Positions 17,434-25,987 of a DNA stretch of 64,000 nt are shown here, in pieces. The stretch is from contig NZ_CP102826.1 in NCBI RefSeq assembly GCF_025643595.1, positions 2,914,001-2,978,000 of the forward strand, given 5' to 3'. Source of the DNA: Saccharopolyspora rosea. GTDB lineage: Bacteria > Actinomycetota > Actinomycetes > Mycobacteriales > Pseudonocardiaceae. The stretch's first letter is position 1; each line of letters begins with the position of its first letter. The notes below the pieces were generated by a model. The model was given only the letters and a program-made list of their open reading frames with translations, was not told where the DNA came from and searched no databases. The position numbers and the translations under genes are program-made.

Positions 17434-18324
17434 TCAGTGCTGAGTGAAATCAACGTCGCTCGGGCGGGACCGGTGGAAGGCGCGCGGACCGAGGTCGCTC
17501 AGCGCGTAGCCCCGCGGGTAGCTGCGCTGCGGGGGAGGCGGCGCCGGGCGGGACTCCGGCCGGGCGGGGCTCACTCGCAGCAGCTCCGCGCGCACCCGCA
17601 GCGCCAGGTGCGCGGCCCGGCGCGCAGCCGCGGGCGGCCGGGGCAGCGCGAACGCGTCGAGGACGTGGTGGTCGAGGAGGAGGCGCGGCAGCGCGCGGGC
17701 GAGACCCGCCAGCGGACGCGGCACCCCGGCGATGTACATCTCCAGCGTGGCCAGCGCGACCCGGCGGGCTGCCGGGTCGAAGGCGAAGTGCCGCCGTTCG
17801 TAGTCGTCCAGCAGCCGCTCGAACCCGGCGTAGGTCTCGGGGATCCCGGGGATGCCCATCTGCTCGCCCATGCCCCGCATGGTGTGGGTGATCGCCAGCA
17901 CCTCGTGCGGGTGCAGCCGTCGCCAGCCGTAGCTGCCGATCCAGCGCACGGGCATCACGACGAACGTGGCGAGCGTGTACCGGTGGTCGTCGCCGCTGAT
18001 CGGGTACCGCCCGTGGATGCGGTTGAGGTGCCCGATCGCCTGCTGCCCGCGCCGGTCGTCGACGCCGTGGTGCAGGATCTCGTACAGCAGCAGCGCGGTG
18101 TCGTCGATGCGCTTGCGGGGGCGCCGGGTGAACTCGCCGGTCCGGTCCAGCAGTCTGCCGATGCTGGGGACCGCGTAGGTGCGGAACAGCGCGATCTGCA
18201 GTGCGCGGGCGAAGTCCCACGGGAACTCGTAGGCGGTCAGCAGCCGGAAGATGCGGTCCCGGTCCCGCAGCGGGTCGAGGGACAGGATGAGTTGGAGGCG
18301 GTCGAAGCGCCCTGGCCGTGGCAC
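17434..18324 (-). CDS. Oxygenase MpaB family protein (DUF2236)
   Basis: A 296-residue protein with the DUF2236/MpaB layout: RIFRLLTAYEFPWDFARALQIALFRTYAVPSIGRLLDRTGEF, then a helical core with HRYTLATFVVMPVRWIGSYGWRRLHPHEVLAITHTMRGMGEQMGI, where His and Arg residues would bind haem as in the latex-clearing protein and MpaB relatives. The open frame on this strand continues far upstream through the shadow of the hybrid kinase; GTG 18324 was chosen because homology begins at PRPGRFDRL. The ribosome binding site is weak. The C-terminus is Pro/Arg-rich and probably unstructured. No operon partner is seen. The role is unknown. Confidence 0.75.
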   Translation of the reverse strand: MPRPGRFDRLQLILSLDPLRDRDRIFRLLTAYEFPWDFARALQIALFRTYAVPSIGRLLDRTGEFTRRPRKRIDDTALLLYEILHHGVDDRRGQQAIGHLNRIHGRYPISGDDHRYTLATFVVMPVRWIGSYGWRRLHPHEVLAITHTMRGMGEQMGIPGIPETYAGFERLLDDYERRHFAFDPAARRVALATLEMYIAGVPRPLAGLARALPRLLLDHHVLDAFALPRPPAAARRAAHLALRVRAELLRVSPARPESRPAPPPPQRSYPRGYALSDLGPRAFHRSRPSDVDFTQH

Positions 18325-18483
18325 GCCGCCGACCCTAGCCACGACCGCGGTGCGTCCGGGCGGCGACGATCGCGGACCACCGCATCCGGTGACCGCCCGT
18401 CCACTGTGGAATTCCCGGTTTCGCGCCACGGGGTCGGGGGTAGTGCGTGGGCGAGGCAGCCTGGCGCTGGAAAGGAGCACGTC

Positions 18484-18903
18484 ATGACCACCGCCCGCGA
18501 CATCATGCACCCGGGTGTGCAGTGCGTCGGCGAGGACGACACGCTGCTCACCGCGGCGCGCATGATGCGTGATCTCAAGGTCGGCTCGCTGCCCATCTGC
18601 GGCCGCGACGACCGGTTGCACGGCATCATCACCGACCGCGACATCGTCATCCGGTGCTGCGCCGAGGGGCGCGATCCCGCCGACGTCAAGGCGGGCGCGC
18701 TCGCCCAGGGCACCCCGCACTGGGTGGCCGCCGACACCGACGTCGACCAGGTGCTGAGCATGATGGAGCAGTACCGGATCCGGCGGCTGCCGGTGATCGC
18801 CGACCACCGGCTGGTCGGCATGATCAGCGAGGCCGACCTCGCCCAGCACATCTCCGACGACAAGCTCGCGCACTTCGTGGAGTCCGTCTACGCCTCCCGG
18901 TGA
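18484..18903 (+). CDS. Two-CBS-domain protein (Hrp1-like)
   Basis: A 139-residue protein made of two CBS domains: ~1-60 (TTARDIMHPGVQCVGEDDTLLTAARMMRDLKVGSLPICGRDDRLHGIITDRDIV) and ~75-135 (WVAADTDVDQVLSMMEQYRIRRLPVIADHRLVGMISEADLAQH). CBS pairs usually bind adenosine ligands. Mycobacterial hypoxic response protein 1 (Rv2626c) has the same length and architecture and is a DosR target. ATG 18484 is preceded by GAAAGGAG. It is followed by a terminator, then by a DevR-like regulator gene, so a regulatory link is plausible. No clear DosR box was found upstream by eye. Confidence 0.85.
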   Translation: MTTARDIMHPGVQCVGEDDTLLTAARMMRDLKVGSLPICGRDDRLHGIITDRDIVIRCCAEGRDPADVKAGALAQGTPHWVAADTDVDQVLSMMEQYRIRRLPVIADHRLVGMISEADLAQHISDDKLAHFVESVYASR

Positions 18904-18909
18904 CGCGGT

Positions 18910-18937
18910 GGTGGCGGGGTCGCTCGGCCCCGCCACC
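18910..18937 (+). terminator. 10-bp perfect hairpin after CBS gene
   Basis: Arms GGTGGCGGGG (18910-18919) and CCCCGCCACC (18928-18937). It separates the CBS gene from the downstream regulator transcript. Confidence 0.8.
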
Positions 18938-19047
18938 GGCTCTCGCCCTTCCACTTCACCTGTTCGAGTGACAGCGGTGGTCCGCTCGGACGGGCAGCAT
19001 CCGCCGTACGGGGTATTTATCCTGGTCAATGCCAGAAGGGGGGCGAG

Positions 19048-19701
19048 ATGACGACGCGTGTGTTCGTGGTCGACGACCACGAGGTCATCCGGCGGGGTGT
19101 CGCCGCTCTGGTGGGAGCCGAACAGGACCTGGAGTTGGTGGGCGAGGCGTCCACCGTCGCCGAGGCGCTGGCGTGGGTGCCGCGCGCCGCGCCGCACGTG
19201 GCGGTCCTCGACGTCCGCCTGCCCGACGGCAACGGCGTCGAGCTGTGCCGGGAACTGCAGTCGCAGCTGCCCGGGTTGCGCTGCCTGATGCTGACGTCCT
19301 TCGACGACCACGACGCGTTGATGGACGCGATCATGGCGGGCGCCGCCGGTTTCGTGCTCAAGGGAGTGGTCAGCGAGGAGCTGGTCAACGCCATCCGCAC
19401 CGCCGGTGCGGGCGAGTCGCTGCTGAGCCCGAAGAAGACCGAGGCCATGTTGTCCTGGCTGCGCAGGGAGCAGGAGCAGGCCGATCCGCTGCGCGAGCTG
19501 ACCGCCCGCGAACGGCAGGTGCTGGAACTCATCGGCGAGGGGCTGACCAACCGGGAGATCGCCAAGCGGATGTACCTCGCCGAGAAGACGATCAAGAACT
19601 ACGTGTCGCAGATGCTCGCGAAGCTGGCGATGCGGCACCGCAGCGAGGCCGCCGTGCTGGCCACCGAACTGCGCCTGGACCGCTCCCGCGACCGGCGCTG
19701 A
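19048..19701 (+). CDS. DevR/DosR-like NarL-family response regulator
   Basis: A 217-residue response regulator. The receiver domain has VVDDHEV, phosphoacceptor D55 in VAVLDVRLPDGNG, Thr in LTSFDD and Lys in FVLKGVV. The C-terminal LuxR helix-turn-helix (LTARERQVLELIGEGLTNREIAKRMYLAEKTIKNYVSQMLAKL) keeps the AEKTxKNYVSxxLAKL recognition helix of mycobacterial DevR, and the receiver is also closest in wording to DevR. DevR controls dormancy and hypoxia genes. The gene lies 15 bases before a very large hybrid kinase, its likely partner. A TATTTATCC stretch just upstream may be the -10 element. Orthology is likely but not proven. Confidence 0.87.
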   Translation: MTTRVFVVDDHEVIRRGVAALVGAEQDLELVGEASTVAEALAWVPRAAPHVAVLDVRLPDGNGVELCRELQSQLPGLRCLMLTSFDDHDALMDAIMAGAAGFVLKGVVSEELVNAIRTAGAGESLLSPKKTEAMLSWLRREQEQADPLRELTARERQVLELIGEGLTNREIAKRMYLAEKTIKNYVSQMLAKLAMRHRSEAAVLATELRLDRSRDRR

Positions 19702-19716
19702 GGCGAGGGACCTGCC

Positions 19717-22700
19717 ATGCCGGCACCGCAACCCGACGATCCCGCCGACCTCGCCACCCTCACCCGCCTGCTGGTCGGGTTGCGGGATTTGCGCGACGGC
19801 AACTTCCGCCGCCGCCTGGTGGTCACCGGCGACGGCCTGCACCCCGAGATCGCCACCGCGTTCAACGAGCTGGCCGAGCGCAACCAGCGGCTGGTCGGCG
19901 AACTGCAGCGGGTCAGCGCCGCCGCGTCCCGCGGCCAGTGGCCGATCGAGCCGGTCGACCTGGACGGCTCCGGGCAGGGCGGCTGGGCGGTCGTGGCCGA
20001 CTCGGTCAACACCATGCTGCGCACGCTGCTCGCGCCGATGGCCGAGCTCACCCGCGTGCTCACCGCCCTGACCAGGGGGGATCTGACGCAGCGCATGCCG
20101 CGCCGGGCCGAGGACGCGGCATTGCCCGGCGAGTTGGCCGGCATGAACACCGCCGTCAACGAGCTGCTCGACCAGCTGTCGCTGTTCGCCACCGAGGTCG
20201 TCCGGCTGGCCCGCGAGATCGGCACCGAGGGCAAGCTCGGCGGCCAGGCGCAGGTGCCCGGTCTGGTGGGCACCTGGCGCGATCTGGTCGACGCCGTGAA
20301 CCGGATGTCGGCCGACCTCACCGGGCAGGTGCGCGACATCTCCCGGGTCGCCCACGCCGTCGCCTCCGGCGACCTGACCCGCACCGCCACCGTCGAGGCC
20401 GCGGGGGAGATGGGCGAGCTCAAGACGACCCTCAACACGATGGTCGACCAGCTCTCGGCGTTCGCCGACGAGGTCTCCCGGCTCACCCGGGAGGTCGCCA
20501 CCGAGGGCAGGCTGGGTGGTCAGGCCCGCGTGCCGCGGGCGGCCGGCACCTGGCGGGCGCTGACCGACTCGGTCAACTTCATGGCCAACAACCTCACCGT
20601 GCAGGTGCGCAGCATCGCCCAGGTCGCCACCGCGGTGGCCCGCGGCGACCTGTCCCAGAAGATCGACGTGGACGCGCGCGGCGAGATCCTGCAGCTGAAG
20701 AACACGCTCAACACGATGGTCGACCAGCTCTCGGCGTTCGCCGCGGAGGTCACGCGGGTGGCGCGGGAGGTCGGCACCGAGGGCAAGCTCGGCGGTCAGG
20801 CCCGGGTGCACGGGGTGGCCGGGACGTGGAAGGACCTCACCGACAACGTCAACATCATGGCCGACAACCTGACCAACCAGGTGCGCAGCATCGCGGCCGT
20901 GGCCAGCGCGGTGGCCGGTGGGGACCTGTCGAAGCAGATCACCGTGGAGGCCAAGGGCGAGGTCGCCGCGCTCGCCGAGACCATCAACGGCATGGTCGAG
21001 ACGCTCCGCGCGTTCGCCGAACAGGTCACCCTGGTGGCCCGGGAGGTCGGCACCGAGGGAATCCTCGGCGGCCAGGCGCGGGTCCCCAACGTGGCGGGCA
21101 CCTGGAAGGACCTCACCGACAACGTCAACATCATGGCCCGCAACCTGACCAACCAGGTGCGCAACATCGCCCAGGTCACCACGGCGGTCGCGCAGGGCGA
21201 CCTGTCCAGGAAGATCGACGTGGACGCGCGCGGGGAGATCCTGGAGCTCAAGACCACCATCAACACGATGGTCGACCAGCTCTCGGCGTTCGCCGCGGAG
21301 GTCACGCGGGTGGCGCGGGAGGTCGGCACCGAGGGCAAGCTCGGCGGTCAGGCCGAGGTCGCCGACGTCTCCGGCACCTGGCGGCGGCTCACCGAGAGCG
21401 TCAACCAGCTGGCCGGCAACCTCACCACCCAGGTGCGCGCGATCGCGCAGGTCGCCACCGCGGTCACCGAGGGCGACCTGACCCGGCAGATCACCGTCGA
21501 CGCCTCCGGGGAGGTGGCCGAGCTCAAGGACAACATCAACGCGATGATCGGCAACCTCAAGGAGACCACCCGCACCAACGAGGAACAGGACTGGCTCAAG
21601 AGCAACCTCGCCCGCATGTCCGCGCTCATGCAGGGCCAGCAGGACCTCGCCTCGCTGGCGCAGCAGATCATGTCCGAGCTCACCCCGCTGGTGTCGGCGC
21701 AGTGCGGCGCCTTCTTCCTGGCCCGCGACGGCGAGGACGGGCGCGGCGTGCTGGAGCTGACCGCCGGCTACGGCAGGACGATCGCGGGGGAGGGAGAAGC
21801 CCCGCTGCGCTTCGAGGTCGGCGAGTCGCTGGTCGGGCAGGCCGCGGTGGACAAGCGGACGATCCTGGTCTGCGACCTGCCCCCGGACTACGTGCGGATC
21901 AGGTCGGGGCTGGGTTCGGCAGCGCCGGTCAACGCCGTCGTGGTGCCGGTGCTGTTCGAGGGCGAGGTGCTCGGCGTGATCGAGCTGGCCTCGGTCAACG
22001 CCTTCAGCCCGGTGCACCTGGACCTGCTGGAACGGCTGAAGGAGACCATCGGGGTCAACGTCAACACGATCCTGGTCAACTCCCGCACCGAGGCGCTGCT
22101 TGCGGAGTCCCAGCACCTCGCCCAGGAGTTGCAGGCCCGGTCCGAGCAGTTGCAGCAGCAGCAGGACGAGCTGCAGCGGTCCAACACCGAGCTGGAGGAG
22201 AAGGCGGCGCTGCTGGCCAGCCGCAACCGCGACATCGAGCTGAAGAACCTGGAGATCGAGCAGGCCCGCCAGGAGCTGGAGGAGCGGGCGCGGCAGCTCT
22301 CGCAGGCATCGGCCTACAAGTCCGAGTTCCTGGCGAACATGTCCCACGAACTGCGCACGCCGCTCAACAGCGTGCTGATCCTGGCCAAGCTGCTGGCCGA
22401 CAACTTGGACGGCAACCTCACCGAGCAGCAGGTGGACCTGGCCAGGACCGTGCACCAGGCGGGCACCGACCTGCTCCAGCTGATCAACGACGTGCTGGAC
22501 CTGTCCAAGGTCGAGGCCGGGCAGATGCAACTGCTGTCCGAGGACGTCGAGATCGCCGACATCGCCACCCACATCGAGTCTCTGTACCGGCCGCTGGCCG
22601 ACGACAAGGGGTTGGAGTTCGAGGTGGTCGTGGCCCCGTCGGTGCCGCCGGTGCTGCGCACCGACCGCAGCAGGCTGGAGCAGGTGCTGCGCAACCTGCT

Positions 22701-23607
22701 GTCCAACGCGGTCAAGTTCACCGACCGCGGCGGGGTCGAGCTGCGCATCCGGCCCGCCCAGCCGACCGAGGTCACCGAGCCGTCACTGCGCAGGGTGCGG
22801 CAGCGGGTGGCGTTCTGCGTGCGCGACACCGGCATCGGCATCCCGCCGGACAAGCTGTCGTTGATCTTCGAGGCGTTCCAGCAGGTCGACGGCACGACGG
22901 TGCGCAAGTACGGGGGCACCGGGCTCGGCCTGTCGATCAGCCGGGAGCTGACCGCGCTGCTCGGCGGGGAGCTGCAGGTGCGCAGCGAACCGGGCCAGGG
23001 CAGCACGTTCACCCTCTACCTGGCCGTCGACCAGCCGGCCGCCGAGCACCACGAGATCGGCGCCCGCGCCTTGCCGACCACGGCCGAGGCGCGGCTGGAC
23101 GTGGCGGTGGAGGGAATCGACCCGCCGTTGCGGTCCGCGGAACTGGAACGCCAGGAAGGGCGGCAGTACATGCTGCCCGGCACCGACCGGGCCCAGCGCT
23201 CGGAGCTGCGGTTCAACGGCGAGAAGGTGCTGGTCGTCGACGACGACGAGCGCAGCGTCGAGGCGCTGCGGCAGGTGCTGGAGCAGCACGGCCTGCACGT
23301 GGTGCACGCCGACAACGCGCTCGCCGGGCTCAAGGCGTTGCAGGAGCACGCGGACATCGTCGTCGTGCTGATGGACGTGATGATGCCCGAGCTGGACGGC
23401 AACGCCACCATCCGGCTGATCCGGGAGATGCCGCGCTACCGCGACCTGGCGATCATCGCGATCACCGCGAAGGCGATGGAGGACGACCGGGATCGCAGCC
23501 TCGCTGCCGGTGCCACCGAGTGGGTCACCAAACCCGTGGACGTGGACCACCTGCTGGAGCTGCTGTCCGAGCACGTCCCGGCCGGTCTGGAGGCCGAGGA
23601 GGACTGA
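19717..23607 (+). CDS. Soluble poly-HAMP hybrid histidine kinase (HAMP array-GAF-HisKA-HATPase-REC)
   Basis: A 1296-residue sensor without membrane segments. Residues ~85-640 are a tandem array of about six ~92-residue HAMP units, each with [24 protein letters not shown] and [13 protein letters not shown]-type segments. Then come GAF (~650-790), a coiled coil (~795-865), HisKA with H877 ([10 protein letters not shown]), HATPase (~990-1110; [17 protein letters not shown] and GGTGLGLSI) and a C-terminal receiver (~1170-1290) with D1220 in [11 protein letters not shown]. The architecture resembles fungal group III (Nik1/Os-1) kinases and a streptomycete family. It follows the DevR-like gene by 15 bases, so phosphotransfer to it is plausible. 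The start ATG 19717 is unambiguous. The ligand is unknown. Confidence 0.9.
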   Translation: MPAPQPDDPADLATLTRLLVGLRDLRDGNFRRRLVVTGDGLHPEIATAFNELAERNQRLVGELQRVSAAASRGQWPIEPVDLDGSGQGGWAVVADSVNTMLRTLLAPMAELTRVLTALTRGDLTQRMPRRAEDAALPGELAGMNTAVNELLDQLSLFATEVVRLAREIGTEGKLGGQAQVPGLVGTWRDLVDAVNRMSADLTGQVRDISRVAHAVASGDLTRTATVEAAGEMGELKTTLNTMVDQLSAFADEVSRLTREVATEGRLGGQARVPRAAGTWRALTDSVNFMANNLTVQVRSIAQVATAVARGDLSQKIDVDARGEILQLKNTLNTMVDQLSAFAAEVTRVAREVGTEGKLGGQARVHGVAGTWKDLTDNVNIMADNLTNQVRSIAAVASAVAGGDLSKQITVEAKGEVAALAETINGMVETLRAFAEQVTLVAREVGTEGILGGQARVPNVAGTWKDLTDNVNIMARNLTNQVRNIAQVTTAVAQGDLSRKIDVDARGEILELKTTINTMVDQLSAFAAEVTRVAREVGTEGKLGGQAEVADVSGTWRRLTESVNQLAGNLTTQVRAIAQVATAVTEGDLTRQITVDASGEVAELKDNINAMIGNLKETTRTNEEQDWLKSNLARMSALMQGQQDLASLAQQIMSELTPLVSAQCGAFFLARDGEDGRGVLELTAGYGRTIAGEGEAPLRFEVGESLVGQAAVDKRTILVCDLPPDYVRIRSGLGSAAPVNAVVVPVLFEGEVLGVIELASVNAFSPVHLDLLERLKETIGVNVNTILVNSRTEALLAESQHLAQELQARSEQLQQQQDELQRSNTELEEKAALLASRNRDIELKNLEIEQARQELEERARQLSQASAYKSEFLANMSHELRTPLNSVLILAKLLADNLDGNLTEQQVDLARTVHQAGTDLLQLINDVLDLSKVEAGQMQLLSEDVEIADIATHIESLYRPLADDKGLEFEVVVAPSVPPVLRTDRSRLEQVLRNLLSNAVKFTDRGGVELRIRPAQPTEVTEPSLRRVRQRVAFCVRDTGIGIPPDKLSLIFEAFQQVDGTTVRKYGGTGLGLSISRELTALLGGELQVRSEPGQGSTFTLYLAVDQPAAEHHEIGARALPTTAEARLDVAVEGIDPPLRSAELERQEGRQYMLPGTDRAQRSELRFNGEKVLVVDDDERSVEALRQVLEQHGLHVVHADNALAGLKALQEHADIVVVLMDVMMPELDGNATIRLIREMPRYRDLAIIAITAKAMEDDRDRSLAAGATEWVTKPVDVDHLLELLSEHVPAGLEAEED

Positions 23608-23608
23608 C

Positions 23609-23740
23609 TCACTCGCCCTGCTCGGGCTCCTCTGCCGGGGTGGTGGGCAGCTCGGCGAGCTGGCGGCGCAGCTCCTGCGCCCACGCCAGGTCGCGCGCGA
23701 AGGTCGCGTCGAAGTGGTCGACGCCGTGCGGTTCGGCCAT
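23609..23740 (-). CDS. Small conserved-looking hypothetical protein (43 aa)
   Basis: A 43-residue frame starting MAEPHGVDHFDATFARDLAWAQELRRQL and ending in an acidic tail. Third positions are GC-rich and the helix-like charged pattern looks coded. A longer version starting at 23791 adds an unlikely N-terminus. The stop abuts the hybrid kinase stop (convergent, 1 base apart). No family is recognised and the ribosome binding site is weak. Confidence 0.45.
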   Translation of the reverse strand: MAEPHGVDHFDATFARDLAWAQELRRQLAELPTTPAEEPEQGE

Positions 23741-23998
23741 GGTGGTGTTCCCAAACTCGGGTGCGGTGCTTGGCGACCACCATAACCGCACGTTCTCCCT
23801 GGTAGAGGCGAAGGTCCCGGCGGTGCGCGACGCCCGTGGCCGCTGTGGCGGGGATGTTCTGGTGTGCCGCCGTTGCGGGCAACGTCACAGATCCGGTGCG
23901 GTGTTCGGGTGGTGCCGCGGTGAAGGTACCCGTCGAGCACGCCCGGTGCGTTAGGGTTCCGCGCGGCGTGATCATCGCGAGCTGGGGAGTGGGACGAG

Positions 23999-25987
23999 AT
24001 GGCAGCGATGCCGCGGACGCCCGGGTTCCGGGACCGGTACGACGTGCTCGCGGACATGAGCCGGCAGCTGCGGGAATGCCGCGCGCGAGGCGAAACCTGC
24101 CGCATCCTGCTGCACGGCGTCGCCGGGGTGGGCACCTCCAGCGTGGCCCGGGAGTTCGCCGAGCTGGAGAAGGGCTCCTTCGAGCGGGCGCTGATCTGGG
24201 TGCAGGCCCAACGTCCGGACGGCTCGGCCGCCCCGTTCGAGGAGATGCTGGGCACCGCGCTGACCGGCCTCGGGGTGCCCGACGGCGAACTGCCCGCCTC
24301 CGCGGCCGCGCGGCTGGACGCCTACCACCGGCGCAGCCGCGACGAGGAGTTCCTGCTGGTCGTCGACGGATTCGTCAACGCCGACCAGGTCGGTGCGCTG
24401 GTCCCCGCCGACGCTCCGCGGGCAGCCTTCGTGGTGACCGGGCGGGCGCTGGACCGGGAGCTGCTGCCGCGCGGTTTCCGGGACCACGCGGTCGAGCAGC
24501 TGCCGCACGCCGAGGCGCGGGAGCTGTTCCTGCACGACCTGGCGGGAACCGAGATCGACGGCGATGCGGTGGACGAACTCGTCCGGCTGTGCGGCGGATT
24601 TCCGCACCTGGTGCGGACGTTGGCCGCACTGCTGGTCGGTCGTCCCCAGGACGTCGACTGGTTGCTGGACGAGCTGCGCGAGTCCGTCGCGACGTTGCTG
24701 GAGTTGGACTTCGGCGGCAAGATGCGCGGTTTCGTGCAGCTGGCGTACGAACGATCGATGTCGCCCGAGGAGCGGATCGCCTACCGCAGACTCGCCCTGC
24801 TGCCCGGGGACGACTTCGGCATCGAGTACGCCGCGTTCGCCCTGGAACGCGATGCGAAGAGCACGCGGCGGCTGCTGCGCACGCTGACCGACCTGCACCT
24901 GCTCGTCGAATCCGGCGGGCGCTACCGGTACTACGACATCGTGCGCGCCGAGGCGCGCGAACGTGCGCGGCAGGAGGACGGCGCCGAGCTCTGCGACAAG
25001 CTCGTGGTGCGGGTCTGCGAGAAGTACCTGGAGGAAGCGGCGCTGCACGACCGCGCGTTGGCGGATCGCTGGCGGGTGGGGCCGCTGTTCGAGCGGTTGC
25101 GGACCCACACCGGCCCGGCCAAGACGCGGGAACAGGCGCTGGCGTGGTTCAAGGCCGAGCTCGCCAACGCGGTGGCCTGCGTGTCGGCGGCGAAGGACCG
25201 GGGAGCACTGCAGGTGGCCACGCAGCTGCCCGTCGCGCTGTTCAAGTACCTGCACTACCACGGGCACCACGCCTGGTGGCTGAGCACGCACGAGATCGCG
25301 CTGGAAGCGGCCGAGGGCGATGACGCCGCCGTCATGCAGCTGTGCTCGCAACGGGGATCCGCGCACCTGGCGATGGGCAACGTGGCGTGGGCGAAGCGGG
25401 ACTTCGAGGTCTCGCGGGAGAAGGCACTGGCCATCGACCATCCACTGGGGACGCAGAGCGCGTACGAATGGTGCGGCAAAGCCGAAGCGCGGGCGGGGAG
25501 GACCGAATCCGCGCGGGAGTGGTACCGGCGCTCGTGGGAGGTCCTGGAGCGCGCGAGCGAGGACGAGATCCCGCCGGAGCAGCGGGAACGCGCCTTCGCG
25601 CTGCTCCGGCTCCAGTACGCCCGGTCCTGGCTGCACGACGAGGAACCGGCGAACGCCCGACTGGACGCGGAGAAGGCGCTGGAACATTTCCACGCCGACT
25701 CCAAGGAACGGGAGAACCGCGCCAAGTGCCTCCTGGTCCTCGGCGAGGCGTGGGACCGCCTCGGCTCGGCGAGCGCGACGACCCCGTTGCGCGAGGCCGT
25801 CGACCTCTTCGACCGGGAGGGCGCCCTGCGGTTGCAGGCCGAGGCGCTGGTCAAGCTCGGGAAGGCGACCGGTCGGCGCGGCGACGGGGAGTCCGCGCGC
25901 AACTGCTTCGGCCGCGCGTTGGCGTTGTTCGACATGCTCGGGGACCCGCGCGCCGACGACGTGCGGAAGCTGCTGGACGCTCAGTGA
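23999..25987 (+). CDS. STAND-like NTPase with TPR repeats and altered P-loop
   Basis: A 662-residue protein. Residues ~30-240 look like an NB-ARC/STAND ATPase: RILLHGVAGVGTSSVAREFAELEK at ~35-58, a Walker-B-like stretch FLLVVDGF, and a GGFPHLVRTLAAL segment resembling the GLPL motif. Residues ~240-330 resemble a winged helix (MSPEERIAYRRLALLPGDDF). The rest (~380-655) is helical with TPR-like repeats. The canonical P-loop lysine is replaced by Thr46 (GVAGVGTSS), so nucleotide hydrolysis may be lost. ATG 23999 is followed by a second ATG at 24008. STAND proteins are regulators or defence sensors; here no effector domain is seen. It converges on the repeat-bearing gene with a 7-bp overlap. Confidence 0.7.
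   Translation: MAAMPRTPGFRDRYDVLADMSRQLRECRARGETCRILLHGVAGVGTSSVAREFAELEKGSFERALIWVQAQRPDGSAAPFEEMLGTALTGLGVPDGELPASAAARLDAYHRRSRDEEFLLVVDGFVNADQVGALVPADAPRAAFVVTGRALDRELLPRGFRDHAVEQLPHAEARELFLHDLAGTEIDGDAVDELVRLCGGFPHLVRTLAALLVGRPQDVDWLLDELRESVATLLELDFGGKMRGFVQLAYERSMSPEERIAYRRLALLPGDDFGIEYAAFALERDAKSTRRLLRTLTDLHLLVESGGRYRYYDIVRAEARERARQEDGAELCDKLVVRVCEKYLEEAALHDRALADRWRVGPLFERLRTHTGPAKTREQALAWFKAELANAVACVSAAKDRGALQVATQLPVALFKYLHYHGHHAWWLSTHEIALEAAEGDDAAVMQLCSQRGSAHLAMGNVAWAKRDFEVSREKALAIDHPLGTQSAYEWCGKAEARAGRTESAREWYRRSWEVLERASEDEIPPEQRERAFALLRLQYARSWLHDEEPANARLDAEKALEHFHADSKERENRAKCLLVLGEAWDRLGSASATTPLREAVDLFDREGALRLQAEALVKLGKATGRRGDGESARNCFGRALALFDMLGDPRADDVRKLLDAQ

Noticed and set aside
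18325-18483. A DosR-box upstream of the CBS gene
   Set aside because: I looked for a GGGACT-N-AGTCCC-like palindrome and found only TCCACTGTGGA, which also occurs inside unrelated genes.
17434-22572. A 1712-residue open frame on the minus strand
   Set aside because: All but the last ~300 residues is the shadow of the hybrid kinase and CBS genes. Only the segment from 18324 downward has family resemblance.
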